From NCBI RefSeq assembly GCF_022347565.1, contig NZ_JAKRGH010000032.1, forward strand, positions 1 to 59,470: 59,470 bases of DNA. The letters run 5' to 3'. A model generated the notes under the pieces. The model had not been told where the DNA came from and did no database searches. It saw nothing but the letters and a program-made list of their open reading frames with translations. The position numbers and the translations under genes are program-made. Source of the stretch: Vibrio sp. Of7-15 (GTDB lineage Bacteria; Pseudomonadota; Gammaproteobacteria; Enterobacterales; Vibrionaceae). Each line of letters starts with the position of its first letter. The first letter of the stretch is position 1. Shown here piece after piece: positions 48,987-56,615 of the stretch.

Positions 48987-50468
48987 ATGAAAGTGACTAT
49001 TTTTTCTCGTGTATGTTGTGTGCTGCTGATGAGCAGCTTTTTTCCTTTCGCCGTGTTTGCCAATCAAGACACGAACCTTCGTCTTCAACAGCGGGATGAT
49101 TTGAGCGCCCGTCAAACAGAGCGTGCTTTTATTGAAGAGGAACTCAATAAAGAAGAAGAGGCAGCGTCGATCACGGTGAATGGTCAAACGTATGATGTGG
49201 GTAATACGCTTCATGAGCTTGGGCAAGCTTTACATTTGGCTGTGCAATCACGTCAGTGGTTTTTGGCGCAAGATTTCCTTACACGCTACCAAGCCATTCC
49301 GGGGCACGATATGTTATTGGTGCATTATGCTAAAGGGGCAATCTTTAGGCAGGACGGGCAGCTCACCGACGCTGAGTTAGAATATCACGCATTATTAGAG
49401 AGCCAACCTAACTTTTTGCCTGGCCAATTAGAGTTAGCGCGGGTACTGTTCGATAATCAGAAAAACAGTGACTCATTGGAATTGTTTCAGCGTGTTGATT
49501 CAGCGTTGCCTGCTGATAACCCTCGGGCTCAAGGGGTGCGCAACACGGTTGAAAGTTTTGTGAATGCCTTAAACCATCGTGACACTTGGCAGGGGGCGTT
49601 CAGTTTTGGCCCGAGTTTTAACGATAATCTTAACCAATCATCAGAAAGTTATACGTGCTTATTACGCCATGCAACTGGCCTTTGCTTGATGGACAGGGTA
49701 ACCCCAGAAGCAGAGTCTGCCACGGGGATTGATTTTGATGCCAGTTTGAATAAACGCTTTTCTCTAGAAGGCCATCATGGGATCAGTTTTCGGGGCTTAA
49801 GTTATGGCTCAGTTTATAACAATCATACTCAATTTAATGAACATACTTTAATCGCCAGTCTAGGTTATAGCTTTCATAGTGCAAAAAACCGTTTTTCTTT
49901 CTCACCTCAAGTGGAGTATAACGCGTCGGGTAACCATGCTTTGTATGTGTCCGCAGGTTTAAAGGCCGATTGGGTAAAAAATATCTCGGCGAAAAGTGCA
50001 TTTAAGTTTGAAGGTGAGGTGGAACGCCAAACCTATCGGCCAAAGGCGTTAGATTACCAATCGGATTGGCAATGGTCATCTAGCATGACGTACTGGCATC
50101 AAGTTGCAAAAGGGTGGCTATTATTCGGTGGTGTGGATTGGACCAAAAAAGAAAACGATCAAAACGTGCATGAATATCAGTTGATTGGTGGGCGCTTTGG
50201 AGTGAACAAAAGCTGGGATTCAGGTTTTGATATTAGCCTATTTAGCTCATTACGAGAGCGAAAATATGGTGGGTTCAGTGCTTTATTGGATGCGAAAAGA
50301 GAAGACAAAGAGCAAAACCACACGCTAGTCGTGGCAGCAAAGAAATGGTCGGTGTACGGATTTTCGCCGTTATTAACATGGCAGCACACACAAGTGAGCA
50401 GTAATGTGGATTGGCTGTACAGCTATCAAAAGAATCAATACAGCATTAAGCTTGAGAAGCGCTTTTAG
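48987..50468 (+). CDS. Slam-type outer-membrane exporter (type XI secretion, DUF560)
   Basis: 493 residues from ATG 48987. The in-frame start at 48915 would translate the attenuator hairpin and delay the signal peptide. Signal peptide (about 1-23, ending VFANQ). Residues about 50-190 form a helical, TPR-like region (HELGQALHLAVQSRQWFLAQDFLTRYQAIPGHDMLLVHYAKGAIFRQDGQLTDAELEYHALL). The C-terminal 290 residues form a barrel starting GAFSFGPSFNDNLNQSSESYTC and ending YSIKLEKRF with the outer-membrane terminal Phe. Slam proteins carry TbpB-fold cargo across the outer membrane. Directly downstream of the hemophilin-like cargo. It could also serve the two PKD lipoproteins of the locus. Confidence 0.88.
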   Translation: MKVTIFSRVCCVLLMSSFFPFAVFANQDTNLRLQQRDDLSARQTERAFIEEELNKEEEAASITVNGQTYDVGNTLHELGQALHLAVQSRQWFLAQDFLTRYQAIPGHDMLLVHYAKGAIFRQDGQLTDAELEYHALLESQPNFLPGQLELARVLFDNQKNSDSLELFQRVDSALPADNPRAQGVRNTVESFVNALNHRDTWQGAFSFGPSFNDNLNQSSESYTCLLRHATGLCLMDRVTPEAESATGIDFDASLNKRFSLEGHHGISFRGLSYGSVYNNHTQFNEHTLIASLGYSFHSAKNRFSFSPQVEYNASGNHALYVSAGLKADWVKNISAKSAFKFEGEVERQTYRPKALDYQSDWQWSSSMTYWHQVAKGWLLFGGVDWTKKENDQNVHEYQLIGGRFGVNKSWDSGFDISLFSSLRERKYGGFSALLDAKREDKEQNHTLVVAAKKWSVYGFSPLLTWQHTQVSSNVDWLYSYQKNQYSIKLEKRF

Positions 50469-50507
50469 TCGTGAGCAATCAATAGCCGAAAATTTTTTAA
50501 ATTATTT

Positions 50508-50538
50508 TTACGGTTTTGTTAGGCTCATTCGGTATAGA
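50508..50538 (+). promoter_or_regulatory. FecI-type promoter of exbB-exbD-tonB
   Basis: TTACGG (50508-50513), 14-base spacer, TTCGGTATAGA (50528-50538), followed by AGGTAAG. Two mismatches to the best copy in the downstream element. It lies 71 bases before exbB. Confidence 0.82.
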
Positions 50539-50609
50539 AGGTAAGAACAAGGCACATGTCTGATCAAGGCTGTGTCTTTTTGCGTTTTTTACTGGATGAG
50601 TTTAATTGA

Positions 50610-51560
50610 ATGATCGCCAAATTTTCTAAAATATATCTGCTCTTTGTGTTGCTTTTTAGCACCACTCAGGTATTTGCACAAAAATCGGTAACACCGATGG
50701 AAACGGACACTGGCTCTGCCATGAGTGAGAATGTGACGTCTCCAGTTAGCTCTACTGCTGTTGTTTCAGCTTCAATCTCGGCTTCAACTTCAACTGTGCC
50801 TGCGCCGATTATGGATCTTCCTCAACAGACTTTATCAGCACCGAAAGTGACGCAGCATGATATGTCACCGATGGGCATGTATCAGGCGGCAGATTGGGTG
50901 GTAAAGTCAGTCATGATCAGTCTACTGTTCGCATCGGTACTGACATGGGCCGTGTTGATTGCAAAACAAGCTCAGCTCACCATTGCATGCCGTCGTAGCC
51001 AGTCAGTGCTTGGTGAGTTGGTTGAATCTGAAAGTTTTTCAGAAGCCGAGCAACGCTGCGATGAGCTTAAAGGTGGTGGTTTAGCGCTCATCTCATCCAC
51101 TCGTCACGAATTAATATTGTCCTCTATGGGAGAAGCCAGCGACGACGGTATTAAAGAGCGAGTGCAAATTCGTTTGCAGCGAGTAGAAGCGTCTTTAAAT
51201 ACTAAGATGACCGTTGGCACAGGCGTACTGGCGACAATTGGCTCTGTGGGCCCATTTGTCGGTTTGTTTGGCACCGTATGGGGGATCATGAATGCATTTA
51301 TTGGTATTGCTGAATCACAAAGTACCACATTAGTGGTGGTGGCTCCGGGGATCGCTGAAGCATTATTAGCGACAGCGATTGGTTTAGTGGCGGCGATCCC
51401 AGCCGTGGTGATTTATAACCACTTTACTCGTGCTATTGGTCGTTATCGTGCTTCGCTTGCCGATATTACGGCGGCACTGTTGGTTTTGGTTAGTCGTGAT
51501 TTGGATCGTAAACTCACCGCATTAAAAACAGCGCCACAACCAGTGAAAAATGCGGGGTAA
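50610..51560 (+). CDS. exbB: ExbB, TonB-system motor protein
   Basis: 316 residues from ATG 50610. It has an N-terminal signal peptide (LLFVLLFSTTQVFAQ) and a Ser/Thr/Ala-rich periplasmic stretch to about residue 80, as in the long ExbB form of Pseudomonas and vibrios; E. coli ExbB lacks this. Three membrane segments follow: MISLLFASVLTWAVLI, LATIGSVGPFVGLFGTVWGIMNAFIGI and IAEALLATAIGLVAAIPAVVIYNHF. These are the MotA/TolQ/ExbB channel segments with the conserved Thr and Pro positions. ExbB forms the proton channel that energises TonB. Confidence 0.93.
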   Translation: MIAKFSKIYLLFVLLFSTTQVFAQKSVTPMETDTGSAMSENVTSPVSSTAVVSASISASTSTVPAPIMDLPQQTLSAPKVTQHDMSPMGMYQAADWVVKSVMISLLFASVLTWAVLIAKQAQLTIACRRSQSVLGELVESESFSEAEQRCDELKGGGLALISSTRHELILSSMGEASDDGIKERVQIRLQRVEASLNTKMTVGTGVLATIGSVGPFVGLFGTVWGIMNAFIGIAESQSTTLVVVAPGIAEALLATAIGLVAAIPAVVIYNHFTRAIGRYRASLADITAALLVLVSRDLDRKLTALKTAPQPVKNAG

Positions 51561-51562
51561 TT

Positions 51563-52009
51563 ATGGCCTTTAAACCTTCCTCAAGTTCTAATGAAATGGT
51601 CGAAAATCACGATATTAATGTCACCCCTTTAGTGGATGTGATGTTGGTGTTATTGATCATCGTGATGGTGGCTGCTCCACTGGCAACGGTGAATGTTCCA
51701 GTCGATTTACCGTCATCGTCTGCTAAGCCTCAGCCACAACCCAATGAGCCTTTTTATCTAACCGTCCAAGAAGATATGGTATTAACATTAGGTGAAGAAC
51801 AAGTGGTAACGCTGGATAAACTCTCATACGCACTGAACAATGCATTACCCAGTAAGGAAGAACGAATTTATTTAAGAGCAGATAAAGAGCTGGTATACCA
51901 AGACTTAATGAATGTGATGAATACCTTGGTAAATAGTGGATACACTCAAATTGCCTTAGTGGGGGAAGAAGTAACGCCACAAAGGCGAGAAGTTGAGTCG
52001 GGATCATGA
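51563..52009 (+). CDS. exbD: ExbD, TonB-system stator protein
   Basis: 148 residues from ATG 51563, two bases after exbB. A single membrane segment (DINVTPLVDVMLVLLIIVMVAAPL) carries the essential Asp in PLVDVMLVLLI, which is the proton-binding residue. The periplasmic domain reads PFYLTVQEDMVLTLGEEQVVTLDKLSYAL and DKELVYQDLMNVMNTLVNSGYTQIALVGEE. ExbD works with ExbB in a proton-driven complex. It overlaps tonB by four bases. Confidence 0.94.
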   Translation: MAFKPSSSSNEMVENHDINVTPLVDVMLVLLIIVMVAAPLATVNVPVDLPSSSAKPQPQPNEPFYLTVQEDMVLTLGEEQVVTLDKLSYALNNALPSKEERIYLRADKELVYQDLMNVMNTLVNSGYTQIALVGEEVTPQRREVESGS

Positions 52010-52881
52010 GTGCTTTCTCAGGTCAGGGCATGAAAACTGCCCATTTAGAGGGCTTTATAGGGTGGATTGTTGCGGGCATTTTTTTTAGCTTACTGCTTCA
52101 TGTTGCCGCCGCTGTAGCGTATTTTTGGACGCCTCGTCATTTATATACACCGCCTCCTGCTGCCGCACCTATTGCCGTGAGTTTGGTCGCGCCTTTATCT
52201 TCACCTAAAGTAAATCATGTGGATGTTGGCGAGGCTCAGCAGGAATCCATGCAAAGCCGTAAAGCCGAACCTCAAGAAACAACAGAGCCTAAGAAAACAG
52301 CAGCGATTGCTTCGGAAGAACCACCTATAGTGAATGAAAAAGCAAAAGTAAAACAACCTGTGCTAGACGCATCGCCGAAACCTGCTAAGCCTCTTACCAA
52401 GATAGTGAAAAAGCAGGATAAGACGCCGAAGAAAACCGAGCTGCCTCCTAAGCCTAAGCAAGATCCTCAAAAGGATGATGCACCGATAGATTCACTGGCG
52501 AAAAAAGCAGCAGCTCAACCGACCGTTCAAGCTCCGAAGCAAAGTGAGCAAGTATCAGCGCCATTTCAGGGGCAATTGAGCCATGCTGAAAAGACTGCAC
52601 GTATCCGGTGGCAACAAGCGTTACATGCTCATTTAGAAAAGGAAAAACGGTATCCTCGCATGGCAAAGAGGATGAGAAAGCAAGGGATGCCCGTGATCGA
52701 TTTTGTGATGACCCGTGATGGGAAAGTATTGAATGTACGTTTAGTGAGAAGTTCAGGTGTCCCATCCTTGGACAATGAAGCTCTTGATTTGGCGTATCGT
52801 GCACAACCATTGCCCAAGCCTCCGGAGATGGTTATTGGAGAAAAGTTGACCATGACGCTTCCGATCAACTTCTCTCTTTAA
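52006..52881 (+). CDS. tonB: TonB energy transducer
   Basis: 291 residues from ATG 52006, overlapping the exbD stop. One N-terminal membrane anchor (about 15-37, GFIGWIVAGIFFSLLLHVAAAVAYFW) contains the SLLLH His that contacts ExbD. A long Pro/Lys-rich periplasmic spacer runs to about residue 190. The C-terminal TonB domain (about 205-291) reads KRYPRMAKRMRKQGMPVIDFVMTRDGKVLNVRLVRSSGVPSLDNEALDLAYRAQPLPKPP, the usual motif. It transmits energy to the local TonB-dependent receptor. Dedicated Ton systems are common in vibrios (TonB1/2/3). Confidence 0.94.
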   Translation: MSAFSGQGMKTAHLEGFIGWIVAGIFFSLLLHVAAAVAYFWTPRHLYTPPPAAAPIAVSLVAPLSSPKVNHVDVGEAQQESMQSRKAEPQETTEPKKTAAIASEEPPIVNEKAKVKQPVLDASPKPAKPLTKIVKKQDKTPKKTELPPKPKQDPQKDDAPIDSLAKKAAAQPTVQAPKQSEQVSAPFQGQLSHAEKTARIRWQQALHAHLEKEKRYPRMAKRMRKQGMPVIDFVMTRDGKVLNVRLVRSSGVPSLDNEALDLAYRAQPLPKPPEMVIGEKLTMTLPINFSL

Positions 52882-52934
52882 GGAAAAAGCAGAGCTATCT
52901 GTGCCTCTTAATGAGCGAATAAAGCCTCAGTACT

Positions 52935-53756
52935 TTAGTCAGGGTGGCGGTGTTGATTTATCTCATCGCGCAGCCGTAGTGCTTCGGCTCTTGCTGCGTG
53001 AGCAAAATTCTCACTGGCGTCGGCGTACAATATGGCTCTGGATGAACTGATAATTAGCCCAGTGCCATCAGAAGTTTGGCCTGCTTTGATGATAGCCTCC
53101 ACATCACCGCCCTGAGCACCAACGCCGGGGACTAAAAAGGGCATATTTCCCACTAACGAGCGTATTCTCGCCATTTGGGATGGCCATGTTGCTCCAACCA
53201 CTAATAAGCAATTGCGGTTTGTGTTCCACTCATTAGCGATTAGGCTGGCTACTTTTTCATACAATGGCTGGCCAGATACCTCAAGATCTTGAATGTCTTT
53301 TGCTCCTGAATTTGAGGTTCGGCACAGAAAGATCACCCCGCGTTCTTGGTATTGCAGAAAGGGTTGAGCAGAATCTGATCCCATGTAGGGATTAATGGTG
53401 ACTGCATCCGCATCATAACGCTCAAAGGCTTCGCGAGCATACATAGTAGCAGTACTGCCAATGTCGCCTCTTTTGGCATCTAGAATCACAGGAATGTGTG
53501 GGTACGCTGTCTTAATATAGTGAATAGTTTGCTCTAATTGCTGCTCAGCAGATTCAGAAGAGAAATAGGCCATTTGAGGTTTAAACGCGCACACGAGATC
53601 ATGAGTGCTATCGATTATGGCTTTGTTAAAGTTGAAAAATGCGTTGTGCTGATGTTTAAAGCGTTCAGGCATTTTATTGATATCGGGATCTAAGCCAATG
53701 CAGAGTAGTGAATTACTCTTTTTCCACGACTGCTCTAATTTTTTGATAAAACTCAC
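52935..53756 (-). CDS. pyrF: Orotidine 5'-phosphate decarboxylase, long (class-III-like) form
   Basis: 273 residues from ATG 53756. It catalyses OMP to UMP, the last step of pyrimidine synthesis. Motifs: LLCIGLDPDINKMP at the start, AFKPQMAYF, and the catalytic VILDAKRGDIGSTATMYAREAF (D-x-K-R-x-D). The common bacterial form is about 230 residues with DLKFHDIPNT; this is the longer LDAKRGDIGxT form. Downstream AVTINPYMGSDSAQPFL and VPGVGAQGGD fit the TIM barrel. It may be a second pyrF in this genome or a replacement; I cannot tell from this window. It is convergent with tonB, with no hairpin between them. Confidence 0.92.
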   Translation of the reverse strand: MSFIKKLEQSWKKSNSLLCIGLDPDINKMPERFKHQHNAFFNFNKAIIDSTHDLVCAFKPQMAYFSSESAEQQLEQTIHYIKTAYPHIPVILDAKRGDIGSTATMYAREAFERYDADAVTINPYMGSDSAQPFLQYQERGVIFLCRTSNSGAKDIQDLEVSGQPLYEKVASLIANEWNTNRNCLLVVGATWPSQMARIRSLVGNMPFLVPGVGAQGGDVEAIIKAGQTSDGTGLIISSSRAILYADASENFAHAARAEALRLRDEINQHRHPD

Positions 53757-54011
53757 GCAGTAATACTCCTCTTGTTACTCGATTTACGCTTTTATTGAAT
53801 AATGAATTGTGATGAAAGCCATGTTCTTTAACGGACCTGAATGTTGTGTGGACATGGCCTAAGGCACAATAGGTAATCGTGTAAAATGAGGTCATTATTT
53901 AGTAAGTGAGATAAACAGCGTATTATTGTGTAATTAAGTTGTTTGATATAAGTGAGTTTTTACAGGTTAGTTTTATATTAATAAATACAACAGAATAGAG
54001 TAGGTATTGAA

Positions 54012-54425
54012 ATGGATTTTGTAATAAAAGAAAACCCAGAAGAGAAAGAGATTGAGGAAGTTCGTGCCGGTTTGATTGAGCATAACTCACCTTTTTTAAG
54101 TGGGGTAGAAGAGCAAGAAGTGGCGTGTTTTTTATATCATGATGATGGCGCTAAAATAGGTGGGATCACTGGTCGTATTTGGGGGAGTTGGTTATTAATT
54201 AAATTTTTATGGGTTGATGCTAACCATAAAAACAGTGGGCTTGGCTCGATATTATTATCTAAATTTGAGCAGTATGCGGTGGAAAAGGGGTGCACATCGG
54301 CACTGGTGGATACCTTTAGCTTTCAGGCTCGTCCATTTTATGAGAAACAGGGATACCAGTGTCAGATGACGCTAAATGATTACCCTGTCAAAGATCAATT
54401 GCATTTCCTAACTAAGCAGTTGTAA
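54012..54425 (+). CDS. GNAT-family N-acetyltransferase
   Basis: 137 residues from ATG 54012. Acetyl-CoA-binding motif A is LLIKFLWVDANHKNSGLGSILLSKFEQYAVEKGCTSALVDT (the usual R/Q-x-x-G-x-G/A is NSGLGS). It is followed by FSFQARPFYEKQGYQCQMTLNDYP, the FYxKxGF motif B. The substrate is unknown. This subfamily, starting MDFVIKENPEEKEIEEVRAGLIEHN and with an internal GGITGRIWG strand, is common in many bacteria and untyped. It stands alone upstream of a deformylase gene, with an AT-rich gap of about 170 bases. Confidence 0.88.
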   Translation: MDFVIKENPEEKEIEEVRAGLIEHNSPFLSGVEEQEVACFLYHDDGAKIGGITGRIWGSWLLIKFLWVDANHKNSGLGSILLSKFEQYAVEKGCTSALVDTFSFQARPFYEKQGYQCQMTLNDYPVKDQLHFLTKQL

Positions 54426-54592
54426 AGGCTATTGAGGTGGTTTTTCCTTATTGTTACTTAAGTTATTAACTTTGAAGGCTTGTTTTTGCTATTAGTATCA
54501 CAAATGGCTAGGTTTGTTTTGTAATTAAGTCGAAATTAGTTTTGTGACGGGTATATTGCTTTGTTAATTCAATTTGAGTGTACGAGGGCAAC

Positions 54593-55096
54593 ATGGCCAT
54601 TTTAAATGTACTTACCATTCCTGATCCTAAATTAAAAATTCCAGCCACTGATGTACAGGATGTGAGTTCTGTACAAGGCTTAATTGACGATATGTTAGAA
54701 ACGATGTACAGCACCGAAGATGGCATCGGTTTAGCGTCCACCCAGGTTGGTCGTCAGGAAGCGATTATTGTTATTGATATCTCGCCAAACCGCAATGATC
54801 CCCTGATCCTAATTAACCCGCAAGTGACTGAAGGTAGCAATAAAGTTTCAGGGCAGGAAGGCTGCCTGTCTGTGCCGGGTTATTATGCCGATGTAGAAAG
54901 ATACACCAAAGTGACGGTATCGGCATTGAATCGTCATGGCGAACCAGTGACGGTGGAAAGTGATGATTTTCTGGCTATTGTGATGCAGCACGAAATCGAC
55001 CACCTTAAGGGGATCCTGTTTATCGATTATTTATCCCCTTTGAAGCGAAAAATGGCGCTGAAAAAAGTGAAAAAGCGCAATAAAATATTTGCTTAA
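54593..55096 (+). CDS. def: Peptide deformylase
   Basis: 167 residues from ATG 54593, with GAGGG upstream; the ATG at 54578 would add five residues. It removes the formyl group from new protein N-termini. The three signature motifs are intact: GIGLASTQ (45-51; Ser replaces the usual Ala), EGCLSVP with the metal Cys91, and QHEIDHLKG with His133, Glu134 and His137. No fmt gene is beside it, as would be expected for the primary def locus, so this may be a second deformylase. It converges on, and overlaps by four bases, the DUF3429 gene. Confidence 0.92.
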   Translation: MAILNVLTIPDPKLKIPATDVQDVSSVQGLIDDMLETMYSTEDGIGLASTQVGRQEAIIVIDISPNRNDPLILINPQVTEGSNKVSGQEGCLSVPGYYADVERYTKVTVSALNRHGEPVTVESDDFLAIVMQHEIDHLKGILFIDYLSPLKRKMALKKVKKRNKIFA

Positions 55097-55554
55097 ACGA
55101 GTATTAGATACAGAGCCACCAACAAATGCATACTGACTACGATCATCGTTAACCTTTTTCGTAAAGGCCGGTATATCGCTGGCTTTTCTTCGTGTTCACT
55201 TTCTCTTATTTTCATTTCAGTTAGCCAGACAGTAATGAAGCCAAATAAGAGCACGAGCAGTGAAACCATGTTGCTGTCTGTTGATTGCAACATCACCCCC
55301 CACGCTATAAATGCCAATAAATTACTGAGGATAAGCGCGTTTCTACTTAACGCATGCTGAATGTGGTCAATGGCGTTGCCCCATAAAGCCCCAGAAAGAA
55401 AACTGAGAATAACGGCACTATAGGTAATAAAAACGTTTACAGCGGACAAACCGAATAACTCTTTTTCGATCCCGATGGCCACCATACAAAGAGCAAAGGG
55501 CAGTAATCCAAGATAGCCTAATCGGCGGACGATGATGTCAGGTGATGTTGTCAT
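55093..55554 (-). CDS. DUF3429-family membrane protein
   Basis: 153 residues from ATG 55554, with AAGG eight bases upstream; the ATG at 55569 begins MTRQN and contains that site. Four or five membrane segments are visible (LGLLPFALCMVAIGI, VFITYSAVILSFLSGALWG, ALILSNLLAFIAWGVML, MVSLLVLLFGFITVWL, MIVVSMHLLVALYLILV). FITYSAVILSFLSGALWGNAI is the family hallmark. Function is unknown. Its 3' end overlaps the def stop by four bases. Confidence 0.85.
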   Translation of the reverse strand: MTTSPDIIVRRLGYLGLLPFALCMVAIGIEKELFGLSAVNVFITYSAVILSFLSGALWGNAIDHIQHALSRNALILSNLLAFIAWGVMLQSTDSNMVSLLVLLFGFITVWLTEMKIRESEHEEKPAIYRPLRKRLTMIVVSMHLLVALYLILV

Positions 55555-55783
55555 ATTTTGCCTTGTCATGAAATAAACACAGATTAAGTGTGAACCAAGT
55601 TTGAGAATATGGGTAATTAATTGAATATCTTTTCGGGCTATTTGAAGCTATCTCATTCATTCTGTGAAATAAAATGTTACACATAAATGCCGCAAATGAG
55701 TTTTTTTATCATGTGAAATAAGTATAGTCCGTATTCCGAACGTTATATTTATATGATAATTAAATCAATAAGTTGGAAGTAAA

Positions 55784-56404
55784 ATGAAAAAAATCCTTTC
55801 CCTGAGTGTGGCCGCAGCACTGTCCTTCCCTAGTTTTGCTGAAGAAACTGTAATTAATGGACTAGATTTTGGCCCATTGGCTCAATTGGTCGGTACGTGG
55901 AAATCGTCAGACGCGGGTGGTGTGGACGTTGCACCTGGTCAAGAAGGCTCAGCAGCGGGTGAGGGGGCTGCATCGGTTACGCCATTCTACGAAGTCATGA
56001 CCTTTGAAGTGGCCGCAGACGCCAAAAATGCCAGTGAGCAATATCTGGTGGCCCTTTACTACAAACAAGAAGTATTCCGTAAAAAAGACGACTCTAAGTT
56101 TCATGATCAGCGAGGCTACTTCATCTACGATAAAGAGAACCAAGTAGTGTACAACTCTTTCTGTGTTCCTCGTACTACGTGTGTTACCGCTGAAGGAAAA
56201 GCGGGTAATAACATGACATTGGTCTCTTCTAATCAAGGCATTGCTGAGTCTAACTTCATGTCTGATAACGCTTCGACAGAAGATTTTATTATGAACCTAA
56301 ACATCACGAAAGATCGTTTGGTTTATTCGCAAACGACCTCAGTAGAAGTATATGGTGAAGATTTCTCTCATACTGATGCCAGCACCCTATATAAAGTGAA
56401 GTAA
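55784..56404 (+). CDS. Secreted lipocalin-like beta-barrel protein, possibly haem-binding
   Basis: 206 residues from ATG 55784 with a signal peptide (1-19, ending SFAEE). The mature protein begins INGLDFGPLAQLVGTWKSSDAGGVDVAPGQEGSAAGEGAASVTPFYEVMTFE, where GPLAxLVGTWxG resembles the first strand of nitrobindin/FABP-like barrels (haem-binding beta-barrel domain). The rest alternates strands with FHDQRGYFIYDKENQVVYNSFCVPRTTCVTAEG, which contains a Cys pair. The similarity is limited to the opening strand, so the haem link is tentative. It lies 2.9 kb from the tonB end of the haem locus but has no FecI-type promoter. Confidence 0.55.
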   Translation: MKKILSLSVAAALSFPSFAEETVINGLDFGPLAQLVGTWKSSDAGGVDVAPGQEGSAAGEGAASVTPFYEVMTFEVAADAKNASEQYLVALYYKQEVFRKKDDSKFHDQRGYFIYDKENQVVYNSFCVPRTTCVTAEGKAGNNMTLVSSNQGIAESNFMSDNASTEDFIMNLNITKDRLVYSQTTSVEVYGEDFSHTDASTLYKVK

Positions 56405-56423
56405 TCTACTTCTTTAAGGCTGC

Positions 56424-56473
56424 GGTCATGATTTTATGAGCATAATGTCAATCATGGCCGGAGTCTTGTTTCT
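56424..56473 (+). terminator. Terminator after the lipocalin-like gene
   Basis: GGTCATGATT (56424-56433) / AATCATGGCC (56450-56459), ten pairs with one wobble and an inner ATGAGCAT, followed by a T-rich TCTTGTTTCTTTTC. It lies 19 bases past the stop. Confidence 0.65.
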
Positions 56474-56615
56474 TTTCTCTTCTTTCTTTCCACTAGGTTT
56501 TATTTTCCGTCGATTGACTCTATCTTTTTGCTTACATTCAGTTCCGAAAGTGGCGAGTATCAAATCTTAAACCACGTATACTCTCGGTATGAATGGTAAG
56601 AGGTGATGTAGGGTA

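Noticed and set aside
49180-50389. Antisense and shifted frames inside the Slam gene
   Set aside because: They are frame shadows of a strongly supported gene with no independent start signals.
56583-56600. CTCGGTATG followed by GGTAAG before the Ada-AlkA gene
   Set aside because: Lacks the TAG of the element and has no TTACGG at the fixed distance.
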